Shown here: in pieces, positions 50,239 to 60,375 of the stretch
Numbering within the stretch: the first letter of the stretch is position 1
Layout: each line of letters opens with the position of its first letter
Origin: Emticicia sp. C21
GTDB lineage: Bacteria > Bacteroidota > Bacteroidia > Cytophagales > Spirosomataceae
DNA length: 64,000 nt
Reading direction: 5' to 3'
NCBI RefSeq assembly: GCF_003418935.1
Contig: NZ_QVMT01000002.1
Coordinates: 62,001-126,000 of the forward strand
Program-made: the position numbers and the translations under genes
Notes under the pieces: generated by a model
What the model saw: the letters and a program-made list of their open reading frames with translations, nothing else
The model's database searches: none
What the model was told of the DNA's origin: nothing

Positions 50239-51708
50239 TGATGAAGGAAATAAATTTCCTTCATCAAAAACTATGTTAGAAATTAATGCGAATTTTGGTA
50301 AATTATACCTGAACTTATATAAGAAAGAAAACTGCTTTGCGTTGATAGGCATACTATAACTGCCTAAATTATGACTAATCAGCAATTTTGCGTAATACTC
50401 AATTTTTTTACCTCCCCCTCTTAATGACAGAGAAAAAGCACTGATTCTGTTAAAAATATAGTTTGAAGAATAACCCTCAAGTTGCTTATTTGCTAACAGT
50501 TTACTATCAACAGAATTAATAGGGGTTAATAGGGGGGAACCAATCGTCTTACCTCCATAAGTCCAACTATCAGAATAAACGCTATTATTAAAATAATTGT
50601 CACGACCTCGTAATTGTGGTATTGTATTGTCAGCTCCTGTACCTCCACCTTGATTCCTTGAATCCAAATACTCTAAGGTAATTTTATTAATACCAATTTT
50701 TATATGTTTTCTATTAATTGAAATACCAATTAATCCATCATTTATATTATTTAGATAAAACAGAGATCCATCTTCAAAGATATTTTGTCTATATAAAAAT
50801 AAATCAAAAGTTTTAAAATTGACTTCTGTTGCAATATCTAAACTTCCTAAATGATTACCAGCCCTATTCCATGCTTCATTAAGGGGAATTTGAGTGCTTA
50901 AACTATTATCTCCTTCATTAATACTTACTCCTGACACCACCTTGAAATAAGTGCTTAGACCTGAAGGGAACTTTTCAATTAAAATACCAGTAGTTTTATC
51001 TATATAAGGAACAGCTGGTTTTCCTCCCCACTGCACCTGATGGTTAAAACCGGAATATAGTTTGACTTTCCAGTTAGGCTTTCCAATTCGGGTATAAAGA
51101 TATTTCTGATGAAGATAAAAATTCTGAACTAAGCCATTATCAAACCAGCCGTGGCTATATGCTCCTTTGATAGATAATAAGTTTTGCCCAAGTATAGAGA
51201 TATAGTTTGGAATACAAATTTGTATTTTAGGCAAAGGCATTGCGTTTCCTGACCAAATATATGAGCCTGATGTAAGGGCTGTATCTACTAGGCCTACTAT
51301 TTCTCTCATGCGCCCTATATAAAGCTCAAAGGCACCTGAACGAACCTTCACAAAGGCTTCTGGTAGTAAAATTTGATTCACTTTTCCAACGTTAGCAACT
51401 GCATTTATCCCAAAACCGATATTGAATCTATTCAATTGATTGCGCGAATTAAACGTAGAATCATATTCTTTATAAATTCCACCACGAACAGTTAAAACTG
51501 AAGATTCTAAAGGAACTATTCCATATTGATTAGTACGTGCCAGAAACGGCGTTTTGCCTGACGTAGAAAGATATGCGCCAATCTCAGTCTGATAATATGT
51601 GTTTTTTAAAAAACTTTGTCCTAAGACGCAAGAAGACGTTATTAGAAATAATAGAATAACTTTACTCATCAAAGGCATAGCTAGGCTTTTTTTGCAAATT
51701 ACTACCAT
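50200..51708 (-). CDS. Wzi-family capsule assembly outer-membrane protein (second copy)
   Basis: Up to 502 residues. The ATG at 51708 overlaps the upstream paralogue by 7 bp; an internal ATG at 51678 or 51669 (MSKVILLFLITSSCVLGQ) starts a better signal peptide and is equally likely. The protein is an outer-membrane barrel with YQTEIGAYLSTSGKTPFLAR, LPEAFVKVRSGAFELYIGRM and SGSYIWSGNAMPLPKIQICIP, which is the Wzi signature. Wzi proteins anchor or organise capsule polysaccharide at the outer membrane. It is 30-40 percent similar by eye to the next gene upstream. It converges on the PglF-like gene with a 39-bp overlap of the 3' ends. Confidence 0.87.
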   Translation of the reverse strand: MVVICKKSLAMPLMSKVILLFLITSSCVLGQSFLKNTYYQTEIGAYLSTSGKTPFLARTNQYGIVPLESSVLTVRGGIYKEYDSTFNSRNQLNRFNIGFGINAVANVGKVNQILLPEAFVKVRSGAFELYIGRMREIVGLVDTALTSGSYIWSGNAMPLPKIQICIPNYISILGQNLLSIKGAYSHGWFDNGLVQNFYLHQKYLYTRIGKPNWKVKLYSGFNHQVQWGGKPAVPYIDKTTGILIEKFPSGLSTYFKVVSGVSINEGDNSLSTQIPLNEAWNRAGNHLGSLDIATEVNFKTFDLFLYRQNIFEDGSLFYLNNINDGLIGISINRKHIKIGINKITLEYLDSRNQGGGTGADNTIPQLRGRDNYFNNSVYSDSWTYGGKTIGSPLLTPINSVDSKLLANKQLEGYSSNYIFNRISAFSLSLRGGGKKIEYYAKLLISHNLGSYSMPINAKQFSFLYKFRYNLPKFALISNIVFDEGNLFPSSLGGYIGIQRTFF

Positions 51709-53174
51709 TTTTTAAGAATAGAAAAATTAATACCTATATTATTACCGTATAATTTGCCAGAATCAAAGCCTATGTTGAACCTTGAATCAAGATTAAGTTT
51801 TGATAGAGGTCTACTAACAGAAATTGAACTTGAAAACTGGTTTAGGCTTTTCTCTCTTTTTAAACCAAATATGCCTAAACTTTTGATAAAAGATGATTTA
51901 AGAATGTATTCATATTTCATTATTTTTCCGGTAGCGGCAAAGAAATAAGACTGAATACGGTTATCAATAGAATATAATTCATAAGGCGATGTAATTAATA
52001 AATTATTACTAGAAATAATCAAAGGTGTACCAATCCCATTATCTCTGTAGCTCCAACCCTCTAAGTATTGTCCATGATTAAAGTAATTCTGCACCTCTCC
52101 ATAATGGGTCTCTTTTTTTCCTAGCCATTTAGCAAAGTTTGTTATTTGTCCCCCTTGTCTTCTTGTATCTAAATATCCAAAACTAATTTTGCTGAATTGT
52201 CTTTTATCCTTTAAATCGAAAATTATTGAATAGTTCCCATCCATCGACAAAATAACTTCGGGCATTTGACCATCTTCATACGGGGTTTGACGATAAAAAT
52301 AAATATCAGTTACTGGTGTTTTGAAACTTATTCCCAAATCAATACTGCCAAGATGGTTTCCAAAGCGATTTAATGTTTCATAGGCTGTATAAGTAACATC
52401 TTTAGGTATCTTCCATGGTATTGGCAAAATTACATTCAGATAAACAAAAGGATCAGCCGAAAAATAACCATCATTTGTACTGATATTATTATTTTTTAAA
52501 ACTTCAGAATACCCACCCCATTGGACCTGATGATTAATACCCGCAAATAAATTAACTTTCCATGATTCACGACCTATTCTACTATACAACCACTTTTGAT
52601 GCAGGTAATATCCTTCTGTGTAAGCTTGCTTACCAAACCAACCATGAGCAAACATACCTTTAATTGAAATTAACCCATTCCCGATTATAGAAGCATAATT
52701 AGGGATTGATATTTGGATTTTAGGTAGGGGCAATGCATTACCTGACCATATGTAAGATCCGGCACTCAATGTAGTGTCTACAAGACCAACTATTTCTTTT
52801 CTTCTGCCTGCATAAAATTCGAATACTCCATAGCGAAGTTTTACATAAGCTTCGGGTAATAATATCTGGCTATGCTTACCAGCATTTATTCCAACCTGGG
52901 TTCCATATCCAAATCCAAATTTCCTTATTTTTTGAAATTCTACTTTTGTAGAATCATATTCTTTAGATGCATTAACCAGTATGGATACAAAAGAGCCTTT
53001 AAGCGGCACAAGCCCATATTGGCCAGCTCTCATCCAGAACGGTATTTTTTCAGAGAGATAGGCACTTGTGCCTAATTGATATCGAACACCAGATAGTATA
53101 TGCTGTGCATAAACATTAATGGAGCAATTTAAACATAGAAGTATAACAAGTTTTGAGAGAAAGATTTTTATCAT
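51702..53174 (-). CDS. Wzi-family capsule assembly outer-membrane protein (first copy)
   Basis: A 490-residue protein with a signal peptide (LVILLCLNCSINVYAQ) and the same barrel layout as its downstream paralogue: YQLGTSAYLSEKIPFWMRAG, QILLPEAYVKLRYGVFEFYA, and SAGSYIWSGNALPLPKIQIS, plus GINHQVQWGG in the middle of both. The overlap of 7 bp between the two genes indicates one transcript. Two adjacent Wzi paralogues may serve two polysaccharides or form a mixed assembly. The promoter lies in the IS-rich gap upstream. Confidence 0.88.
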   Translation of the reverse strand: MIKIFLSKLVILLCLNCSINVYAQHILSGVRYQLGTSAYLSEKIPFWMRAGQYGLVPLKGSFVSILVNASKEYDSTKVEFQKIRKFGFGYGTQVGINAGKHSQILLPEAYVKLRYGVFEFYAGRRKEIVGLVDTTLSAGSYIWSGNALPLPKIQISIPNYASIIGNGLISIKGMFAHGWFGKQAYTEGYYLHQKWLYSRIGRESWKVNLFAGINHQVQWGGYSEVLKNNNISTNDGYFSADPFVYLNVILPIPWKIPKDVTYTAYETLNRFGNHLGSIDLGISFKTPVTDIYFYRQTPYEDGQMPEVILSMDGNYSIIFDLKDKRQFSKISFGYLDTRRQGGQITNFAKWLGKKETHYGEVQNYFNHGQYLEGWSYRDNGIGTPLIISSNNLLITSPYELYSIDNRIQSYFFAATGKIMKYEYILKSSFIKSLGIFGLKREKSLNQFSSSISVSRPLSKLNLDSRFNIGFDSGKLYGNNIGINFSILKKW

Positions 53175-53339
53175 AAAGTGTGTAATAGTGCGTAATCAAA
53201 AACTTACAAGTATTATATATACATTCCATCTGTCAATTTAGCAAAAATTTTACACTTTTAAGAATATATTTTGAAGTCATAAGTTAAAATTTGCCGGAGT
53301 GGGAGGCATAAAAGCAGATTGAAAAAAGCTACTTCTGAT

Positions 53340-53480
53340 TCACTGTTATTTCATAGCTTTTGGCTGATCTTCTATAAAAATTGCACCAAACAATTGACCC
53401 TTCAACCTGTCCTCCTCCTTTTTGAGGTATAAATCCATTTTCAGAGGGCAGTCTCTTTTAATCCCGATGGCATTTTACAC
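53340..53480 (-). pseudogene. Fragment of an IS5-type transposase C-terminus
   Basis: On the minus strand one frame reads PSENGFIPQKGGGQVEGSIV and WCNFYRRSAKSYEITVN, which fits the C-terminal RWVVER..AW..FFRR..KDYE motif of an IS5 subgroup, but with the Arg-Trp and catalytic Glu region degraded. Only about 45 residues can be recognised. No start or ends are visible. Confidence 0.5.
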
Positions 53481-53527
53481 CAGTTAGCTGTTGTAATAAA
53501 CTATCCCTTAAATTCATTAGCAGCATA

Positions 53528-53757
53528 AATTAGGCTATCCTTGATAATTACTTCAAAGAGAGGAAATAAATAAAAAAAACATTCCGTAATGGAAGAGAAT
53601 AATGCAATCGGTCAGCGTTCCGATTGCCTAATATTTTATGGCATCATGTACATTAAATACAACAAAAACCGTGAAACTCCAAGAAATTGGCAGTTTTCGG
53701 GTTTATCTTTTGCATATTATACTGATAATTAATTGTTTACGATAAGAAAGAATTCCT
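53528..53757 (-). mobile_element. Internally deleted remnant of the IS1182-like element
   Basis: The left part (ATTAGGCTATCCTTGATAAT, about 53531) matches 58652 onward, and the right part (GAAACTCCAAGAAATT, about 53673-53688, and AAGAATTCC) matches 60172-60290. The 1.3 kb transposase between these ends is missing, so this is a deleted, MITE-like copy of the element at 58.6-60.3 kb. Confidence 0.6.
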
Positions 53758-53758
53758 T

Positions 53759-53858
53759 AAGTTTGATTTCAGTTAAAAACTGGATGACACTCCATTTTAT
53801 GACATTCTCAGTTATTTCTCTCCGTAAAATCAATAAAAAATAAAAGTTTAAACAGCCT
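53759..53858 (+). mobile_element. 3' end of an IS5 element (same type as copy 2)
   Basis: About 100 bp, from VKNWM (GTTAAAAACTGGATG) to the inverted end AGTTTAAACAGCC, closely match 31530-31620. The rest of that element is absent. It abuts the IS1182-like remnant, so three IS fragments are stacked in 53.3-53.9 kb. Confidence 0.75.
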
Positions 53859-53926
53859 TATTAAATAAAATTAAGTAGTTAATCTATTTCGTGCCAACTT
53901 TTAGTTAGGTTGCTCCTTTTTTACTA

Positions 53927-55972
53927 CTATCTTAAGATTACCAAATTATTGTTAAGCAAATATGTGTTGCCATTGACCAGGTGAGCAGAAATCTTTAAAG
54001 CATAAATTCCAGATTCTACAGGCTTATTGTCTATGGTACCATCCCATTTAAAGTCCTTATCATGAAAAACTATCAATTGTCTTCCCCAACGATCAAAAAT
54101 CTCAAGCTTAAACTCTGAAATCATATTTTTTTTACCAAAGACACTAAGGGTTGGATTAAATGTGTCTCCATTAGGCGTAAATGCGTTGGGAATATATAGC
54201 CTGAATTCAGGGGAAACTTCAATAATATTTGAATTACTGAGTTTTAAATTACTGTCTACCGCTCTAACGCGATATTTAATTTTTTCTTCTTGGAAAGATA
54301 AATCTAACTCTTCTTTATGCTCAGCGCCATTTTTTACTGATATAATTGATGGAGAGTTACTTACCTCTTCAATTTCATACTTTTGAATCGGATCTGGAGA
54401 AAAGGGCAAATTACTAGTCCAAAATAAAGATGTTCCATCGAAATCAAGAAAAATAGTGCAAATTTCAGGAGAGAGTTTAGAATTATTTCCGCATTCATCT
54501 GTATATCCTATTTTAAAACAATAACTTTGCTCATTTGGAAAAAGACTAGCTATACTAAAATTATCCTGGAAAGCAACACTCTTTATTTTAGTATAAATGC
54601 CATTTATATTCTGAAACAAGTGACAGGAGTCTCTTTTTAAAAACCATCCGGAATTGTCGCTATAATTAACATTTACTAATAGATTGTCAACAGTGGTCAG
54701 CAAATCCGTTATTGGGGGCGGCTTGATACCTCCTTGATTAACACATCGCTTCAGTGATAGCGAGATTGCATTGTAATTCAATGAACTATAAGAATCTTTT
54801 ATTTCTGCTGATACCTGATAACAATAGTTTTTTTTGCAATTAATGTCGTCAGTGTAAGGGGGATAAGAGCCACTCAGTGGAATTGAAACTTTAGATTCTC
54901 CGACTGTTTCTTTTAACAATTTAGGAGTAACACTCCTGGAAGCCATGGAAGGCGGGAGGATAGTATTAAAAATTAAATCAGGGTGATTAGTCCAATTTAA
55001 AATATTCTTTGTAATCTGATTATCTATTGTATCCAACAATATAGTACATACATCCGGAGTTTCCTCCCAATCGCCACAACTGGTAGGCCTTTCCACCATG
55101 AAACAATACGATTTCGAAGAATCAGGAAGATCTACGAGGATAGTGCCCGCATATAATTCATCAATTTTTGTTTTTGATGCAGCATAGTCCCGATTATTTT
55201 CTGCTCGATATAGTGAATATTTAGTTCCTGATTTTGCACCTGTTAAGGTAAGCATTGCTTTGTTGGGTTCAATAACCTCCAATTTAGTGATTTGAGGTTT
55301 AAAAGGGTTGCTTTGGACTCCAGAAATAACTTCCTTACTTTCACATATCTTTTTTCCATTCATATCTATAGCAAATACATTCAATGTAATGGGCATTTCG
55401 ATTTGCTGAGCAGAACTATTAAAAGGTAAATTTGTATATGGCACACCAATATCTATAACAGCCCCCAGGTTATATTTAATTGTATATCCTGGCATTTCTT
55501 TCTTCTGCTTAGGAATTTGTAAACTAAACTTACCACTTATTTTAGTATCACCAGGAATTACCCCTACATTACAGAGGTTATAACTAAAGTCAATTCCTTT
55601 TTGCACAACAACTGTTTTACAGGCGTACATTGGCTTCCCATTTTTAGTGCCATATTGTAATATTAAAAATTGCTTACTTTCTAAGAACTCCCAATTTGAA
55701 TTTGGCCCTGACTCTGATGGAATAGATGGAAGTTGTGAAGCTGGTTGCCCTGAGTAGCCAAAAATATACTTTATGTCCATTCCACCAGACTTGTCCTTAA
55801 CATCAATTCTTTCACCAATACATGCATAAGCAGGTGCATCAAACCCTCCGGCTTCTGCACCGTTAGTCAAATCACACAATCCTTGAGCAAGCGAGTTAAA
55901 AGAAATACTAAGAAGAAAAAATAAAATTCCCTTGCAGTAAAGATGAAGCGATATTGATTTAAGTAATGACAT
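53927..55972 (-). CDS. Secreted protein with a type IX secretion (type B) C-terminal domain
   Basis: A 681-residue protein with a signal peptide (ILFFLLSISFNSLAQ) and a body of fibronectin- or Ig-like beta domains rich in Cys pairs (KICESKEV, SYCFMVERPTSCGDWEE, NCKKNYCYQVSAE). The last 90 residues are the gliding motility-associated / T9SS type B sorting domain: LYIPNAFTPNGDTFNPTL, EIFDRWGRQLIVF, KWDGTIDNKPVESGIYAL. The protein should be exported by the type IX system and attached or released at the surface. Its position among polysaccharide genes hints at a surface adhesin, but the function is unknown. Confidence 0.9.
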   Translation of the reverse strand: MSLLKSISLHLYCKGILFFLLSISFNSLAQGLCDLTNGAEAGGFDAPAYACIGERIDVKDKSGGMDIKYIFGYSGQPASQLPSIPSESGPNSNWEFLESKQFLILQYGTKNGKPMYACKTVVVQKGIDFSYNLCNVGVIPGDTKISGKFSLQIPKQKKEMPGYTIKYNLGAVIDIGVPYTNLPFNSSAQQIEMPITLNVFAIDMNGKKICESKEVISGVQSNPFKPQITKLEVIEPNKAMLTLTGAKSGTKYSLYRAENNRDYAASKTKIDELYAGTILVDLPDSSKSYCFMVERPTSCGDWEETPDVCTILLDTIDNQITKNILNWTNHPDLIFNTILPPSMASRSVTPKLLKETVGESKVSIPLSGSYPPYTDDINCKKNYCYQVSAEIKDSYSSLNYNAISLSLKRCVNQGGIKPPPITDLLTTVDNLLVNVNYSDNSGWFLKRDSCHLFQNINGIYTKIKSVAFQDNFSIASLFPNEQSYCFKIGYTDECGNNSKLSPEICTIFLDFDGTSLFWTSNLPFSPDPIQKYEIEEVSNSPSIISVKNGAEHKEELDLSFQEEKIKYRVRAVDSNLKLSNSNIIEVSPEFRLYIPNAFTPNGDTFNPTLSVFGKKNMISEFKLEIFDRWGRQLIVFHDKDFKWDGTIDNKPVESGIYALKISAHLVNGNTYLLNNNLVILR

Positions 55973-56528
55973 ATGAAAACTAGAAAAAATATTTCAAAAA
56001 CAAATCATTTCACTCATGCAGTCGATTTGGTCTTTCAATATACAGCTTTATGTTATATCACTATAGACTGAATAAATTTAGCCCTGAAATATAGCTTTTA
56101 ATAAGCTAAATATTAGAAACTGTTTGAGTTAATTTTCAGAAATAATCTATGATACATTTTTGATAATACTTAAATATATCAGGTAATCTTTTAAAGTCTT
56201 TTCTTGAACGCCTAGAATGATTCGGCTAAACAAGACTACGCTCTGTTAACCATCTTTAAAATTATTAACAAGCTTTAAATAGGTTTTAACAATCTCTAAT
56301 TCACTTTTTGAGTACTTTTTGTACAATAACTAACCCTTACTTGCAATATTTTTTTAACAGTTAATCAGTCTGATTTACTATCATAACGGATTAGCAGAAT
56401 GAATTTAACGGCCAATAAACTCTCTAAATTATTGGATATTGATGTATTTTGCGATCTTTCATTCTTTCCTGTCATTTACACCTGCTTCTTTGATATAAAA
56501 GGAAGAGTGTTTTTCCTTAATATTCTAT
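55973..56528. other. AT-rich intergenic region
   Basis: About 550 bp between the T9SS type B gene and the terminator of the head-repeat gene. No credible gene, IS fragment or repeat is recognised; it should contain the promoter of the T9SS type B gene near 55973-56100. Confidence 0.5.
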
Positions 56529-56530
56529 TC

Positions 56531-56584
56531 AAAAAACGAAGAGCCCAGAAATAGACCGAATTTTGACCTGTTTCTGAACTCTTC
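56531..56584 (-). terminator. Intrinsic terminator of the head-repeat gene
   Basis: A 17-nt arm (56538-56554, GAAGAG...CAGAAATAG) pairs with 56568-56584 (CTGTTTCTG...CTCTTC) with a few mismatches. On the minus strand a T run follows (A run 56531-56536). Confidence 0.7.
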
Positions 56585-56663
56585 ATTCGCTAAAATATTG
56601 AAAAAACAATAGCCCATTAAAAGAAGACCTAAAAATATTAAGATTAGACAATCTTCAGGTATA

Positions 56664-58076
56664 TTATTTTTTCTCTATTGTTTTTTTCAAATCAGCATTT
56701 TCTGATTTCAAAGCTTTAATCTCTTTATTCATTTCAATCATATAGAGCGTTAACTCCTCAATCTTTTCCATCAACTTTGCACTTGTTTGAGTAACATCTA
56801 AACCATTTTTTGACAATTCTTCTGCTGAAGGAACATTAGGTAAGTGTTTGTTTTCTTTTACAAAGGATTCAACCTTTTCCAATGGCATTAATTCATAAGA
56901 GGGTTCAAAAACATAATCCGCCCAATCAGCAGAACCTTTTACAGCGACTTTTATCTTCTCAGTAATAATTCCATCCTGTACTATTAAACGATAACTGTTA
57001 TTAGTTGGCATAACAAAAGTAGTTTCAAAATTGCCCACTGCTAAGAAACCAACAGTTGTTGATTTTGTTGCCCCTAAATTTATTTTAAGATTTTTATTAT
57101 CAAATTCTCCCTTAATAAGTGGATTGGCAGTACTTGAAGTTGCAATATAAAGTTTATTAGAACCAGTTTCACTATTACCTGCTTGATACCCAAGAAAAAC
57201 GTTTCCAGAACCGGTATTTAAATATCCGGCTCTAAAGCCAATCGCTGTATTTGTACTACCATTTGTTGTGTACAATGCGTCATTACCAATAGCGGTATTA
57301 CCAGATCCGGTAGATAAAGTAAGTAAAGCTTGTTTCCCTAGTCCAAAATTCTGGCTTCCAGAAGTATTGCTCAATAAACTGAAAGCACCAAGAGCAACAT
57401 TACTTTGGCCATTTATATTATTAACTAATGCACTATTGCCGATAGCAATATTAGAATACCCGGTAGTGTTTTTTTCCAAAGCATTAGAACCAATAGCTAG
57501 GTTAGCTCCCCCCGCTGGAGAAACACCTACTGTATTAGCTTTTAAAGCTCTATATCCAATTGCCGTATTACCTCCACCTACATTAGATAATCCAGCTTCA
57601 AAACCAAGTAACGTTTCGGTAGTTGAAATAGAACCAGCTTTTGAAGTGCCAATCTTAAAATTGATAGGAATTCCTGATGGAGTCCCAATAAAACTACTTG
57701 CAGTTGCGGCAGCTTTTATACCTGCTACAGCTGTTGCATTCCCACTTAAGGACCACCCATTAACATCTCCTGTTGCTATTGAATTTTCTTTGTTTTCTTT
57801 TAATGGAGACCATTTTTCACCATCATAAAAATAAAAACCAGATTTCTCTGTGTCCGTTTGAAAAACTAAAAGCCCTTTAGCTGGAAGGGAAATTGCATTT
57901 ATTTGCTTACTTGTCAATCGAGGTATTAAAAGCCCCTTATCGCTTGACTGAACATCTAAAATCGCAGACTGGTCAGGTTTAGTAGTACCTATACCGACAT
58001 TATCTTTTTGCGCTAAGGCAGACATACTCATCCCTACACTAAGAGTAAGTGCCAAAAGTTGTACATTTTTTTTCAT
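56664..58076 (-). CDS. Secreted adhesin-like protein with YadA-type head repeats and a C-terminal coiled coil
   Basis: A 470-residue protein with a signal peptide (LLALTLSVGMSMSALAQ). It begins with the NVGIGTTKPDQSAILDVQS segment common to Bacteroidota tail-fibre-like proteins. Residues about 155-310 contain repeated NTAIGxxAL / NVALGxxSL units (GNTAIGYRALKANT, SNIAIGNSALVNN, NTAIGNDALYT), the head repeats of trimeric adhesins. The end is a heptad coiled coil (LMEKIEELTLYMIEMNKEIKA) that would trimerise the protein. It lacks the T9SS and autotransporter domains, so its route to the surface is not clear. It may be a surface adhesin. Confidence 0.82.
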   Translation of the reverse strand: MKKNVQLLALTLSVGMSMSALAQKDNVGIGTTKPDQSAILDVQSSDKGLLIPRLTSKQINAISLPAKGLLVFQTDTEKSGFYFYDGEKWSPLKENKENSIATGDVNGWSLSGNATAVAGIKAAATASSFIGTPSGIPINFKIGTSKAGSISTTETLLGFEAGLSNVGGGNTAIGYRALKANTVGVSPAGGANLAIGSNALEKNTTGYSNIAIGNSALVNNINGQSNVALGAFSLLSNTSGSQNFGLGKQALLTLSTGSGNTAIGNDALYTTNGSTNTAIGFRAGYLNTGSGNVFLGYQAGNSETGSNKLYIATSSTANPLIKGEFDNKNLKINLGATKSTTVGFLAVGNFETTFVMPTNNSYRLIVQDGIITEKIKVAVKGSADWADYVFEPSYELMPLEKVESFVKENKHLPNVPSAEELSKNGLDVTQTSAKLMEKIEELTLYMIEMNKEIKALKSENADLKKTIEKK

Positions 58077-58253
58077 TTTTATTCTTAAATTTTGTGTTTT
58101 CTTATAATTAAATATAAAAGTAAAACAAGTATCTTATAAATTCAAAGAGAACTTATAAATTTTATTTAATGGTTAAAGAATCAGGGATTGTTTAAATCTT
58201 GATAGTCCTAAAAAGTAATACTATAATTATCTTTGTTCAAAAAGAAATAAAGA

Positions 58254-58430
58254 TGAAATATAGTCATTGCCATAGTAAAAATACAAAGAAGAATGGATAT
58301 ATACATTGTAAAAAGCAAAACTATATAGGTCATGATTGTAATAGTTAATTTGTAGAAGGAGTCCAAGATAGGTTTGTAGCCAAAGAAGATAAGGTTCTTA
58401 TTAATAATGTACTATAGAACGCATATCCTC
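58254..58430 (+). pseudogene. Fragment of an IS1-like transposase N-terminus
   Basis: Reads MKYSHCHSKNTKKNGYIHCKKQ and NYIGHDC, the first zinc-ribbon half of IS1-type transposases, then stops and FVEGVQDRFVAKEDKVLIN. Only about 55 residues can be recognised. Between 58077 and 58253, and 58431 and 58640, nothing is recognised. Confidence 0.55.
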
Positions 58431-58644
58431 ATCCGGCATTTGTCGAGTATGTAATATAAGCTAGCAGTTATTCTGTCAAGTCAGTTTTGCAAGGCTTTTT
58501 ATAGTGTAGATGTAAGGTTAGATTAGACTTTCCTATTTAATTTCATCCAACGAGTCTATATAATTATATCTAATGCGAATAATGGGTTAAAAGAGCGGAA
58601 ATAGTAACAATACAACTAAGGCTACTTTTATAGTGACCAAACTA

Positions 58645-60290
58645 TAAAAAAAGAATTAGGCCATCCTTGATAATTGATTTAAAACGAGGAGCTATATAGA
58701 AAATCCAGTTTGTAAAAGATTGGCTTTTCTATTTTCAGGGATTGTAGTCTTTGTTTTAAACAACTTTTAGTATAGATTTTGAGGTCATCGGATTTGTGTA
58801 GACGGTCTTCTCCCATGAAGCCCTATTGTGAGTGGTTTTAAGCCGCTAATTTGAGTTCTCTCGGTGTTCTTTTGGATAGTCTGACAACATTAGCGGTGAA
58901 TATACCAAAGTATAACCACACATTTTGTGTATTAGGTGTTCTGGCTCTTATCCTTTTGAGTCCGTAATGTTCCTTTTCTGTTCCAAAGGAACCTTCCAGA
59001 AGTGTACTTCGCTCTTTGTTCAGAATAGCCTTCATTAGATTAAGATTTTTATCAGGGGAAGTTTTCCCTTTTGATACAAAGTTGGTCTGAATGTTTTTAG
59101 AACTACAGAAACGACGATTGGCATTGGCAGGATAAATCCTGTCAGCAGCCAGATGGGTACATTCTCCGAAGATAATTTTATGCTTATAGAAAGATGCTTT
59201 AAGTCTGGTACTTTAGTTAAAGGCATTATAGCTGTGATGCTCCACAATTTTAATACCGTCTACCTACATCATGTATACTTTGATACCAGTTTGTTTTCCT
59301 TTCCTCTGACAATAGGTCTTATGTAGGGTTGAGATAAGCTTACGGTTCTATCTCTAACTTTAGTAGTATTGTTTTCAATTAGGTAAAGTTGTTGCAGATA
59401 GACTTTCTTAATTGTTTTGAATCTTTGTGCTATCGACTCTGAAAGATGAATACCTTTGGTTTGGTTTAATAGTTTTTGATAAGTCTTTATGCCTTTTTCT
59501 AATAGATATAGGAGTGCTTTTCTACGTCTTTTGGTAGCATTAATACTAACTTTCCTTCTTTTGAAAAAGACAGACTGCTTTATCTTTTGCTCCTTGAACT
59601 TTGAACGAGGCGTTTTGCTTCTTGAAAGCTTGCTTAGTGCCGGAATTTGCTCTTCCCAGAGAAAGTAACACGACTCCCACAGGAGTTTGACATCAGTAGG
59701 AAAGCGCATGTGTACCTCATAACACGTCGCATCCATCAATACAATATTTGTACTCTCCAATTTCCCTTTCCAAGCCTTAATCAACACCTGCTGAATCTTC
59801 TGCATATCACAATGTCTGGCAAGAAAGGTAAGAATGCGACTTACTAATGCATTATCTCTGATGACTTCCCCAACTTTCCAGTTAGTCTGAAAGGCAGCAA
59901 GCAGTTTTTCATCACTTAGGCCTGTATAATGCTTTAAAAACATCAGCCCATAGTATCTTGTCTTGGTAGATAAGAAGGAGCACCTGAAGGATTTTTCTTG
60001 GCAGGAAGCAGGCTTTCCAGTCCCTGACATGGAGTTACATCGTAAATCCGACCAAGTTCAGTGCAATTCTTGAAAAAATGATATTCAGGAAATATTGGAC
60101 TATCAAATGGAAATAGAGTATTTTGCATTTTATTTTAGGATGTGAGATACCTTAAAATATATCAAAAAACCCGAAACTCCAAGAAATTCGTAGTTTTCGG
60201 GGTCATTTTTACTATAATATCCTGATAGTTAATTACTTACACTCTGTAAGATTTCCCGACTTAGTTACTTGTGTTTAACAAGAATTCCCT
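58645..60290 (-). mobile_element. IS1182-like element, decayed
   Basis: Limits are drawn from the segments shared with the deleted copy at 53.5 kb: GAATTAGGCCATCCTTG on the left and a hairpin CCCGAAACTCC / TAGTTTTCGGGG (60169-60201) plus AAGAATTCCC on the right. The transposase gene inside is broken. Inverted ends are not clear. Confidence 0.6.
58838..60128 (-). pseudogene. IS1182-like transposase, frameshifts and deletions
   Basis: From ATG 60128 the text MQNTLFPFDSPIFPEYHFF, LESLLPAKKNPSGAPSYL is the family N-terminus. A one-base loss near 59975 moves on to RYYGLMFLKHYTGLSDEKLL. About 12 residues are missing after TNW (replaced by KVGEV), then MDATCYEVHMRFPTDVKLLWE with a catalytic Asp, and PYIRPIVRGKENKL. 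About 10 bp are missing before GIKVYMM, there is a TAG stop, and the C-terminal GECTHLAADRIYPANANRRF and EGSFGTEKEHYGLKRI are in other frames. No GC-rich insert is found here. Inactive. Confidence 0.82.
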
Positions 60291-60375
60291 AAATAACTTA
60301 AATGCATTTGTCTTTATGGTTTGGACACATTAAAGAATGTACTTTCCATTGTGTATTAAGCACCCTAAGTATTCT

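Noticed and set aside
57268-57828. Plus-strand ORF of 186 codons
   Set aside because: Antisense of the repetitive head-repeat gene, with low-complexity Pro/Ala/Leu text.
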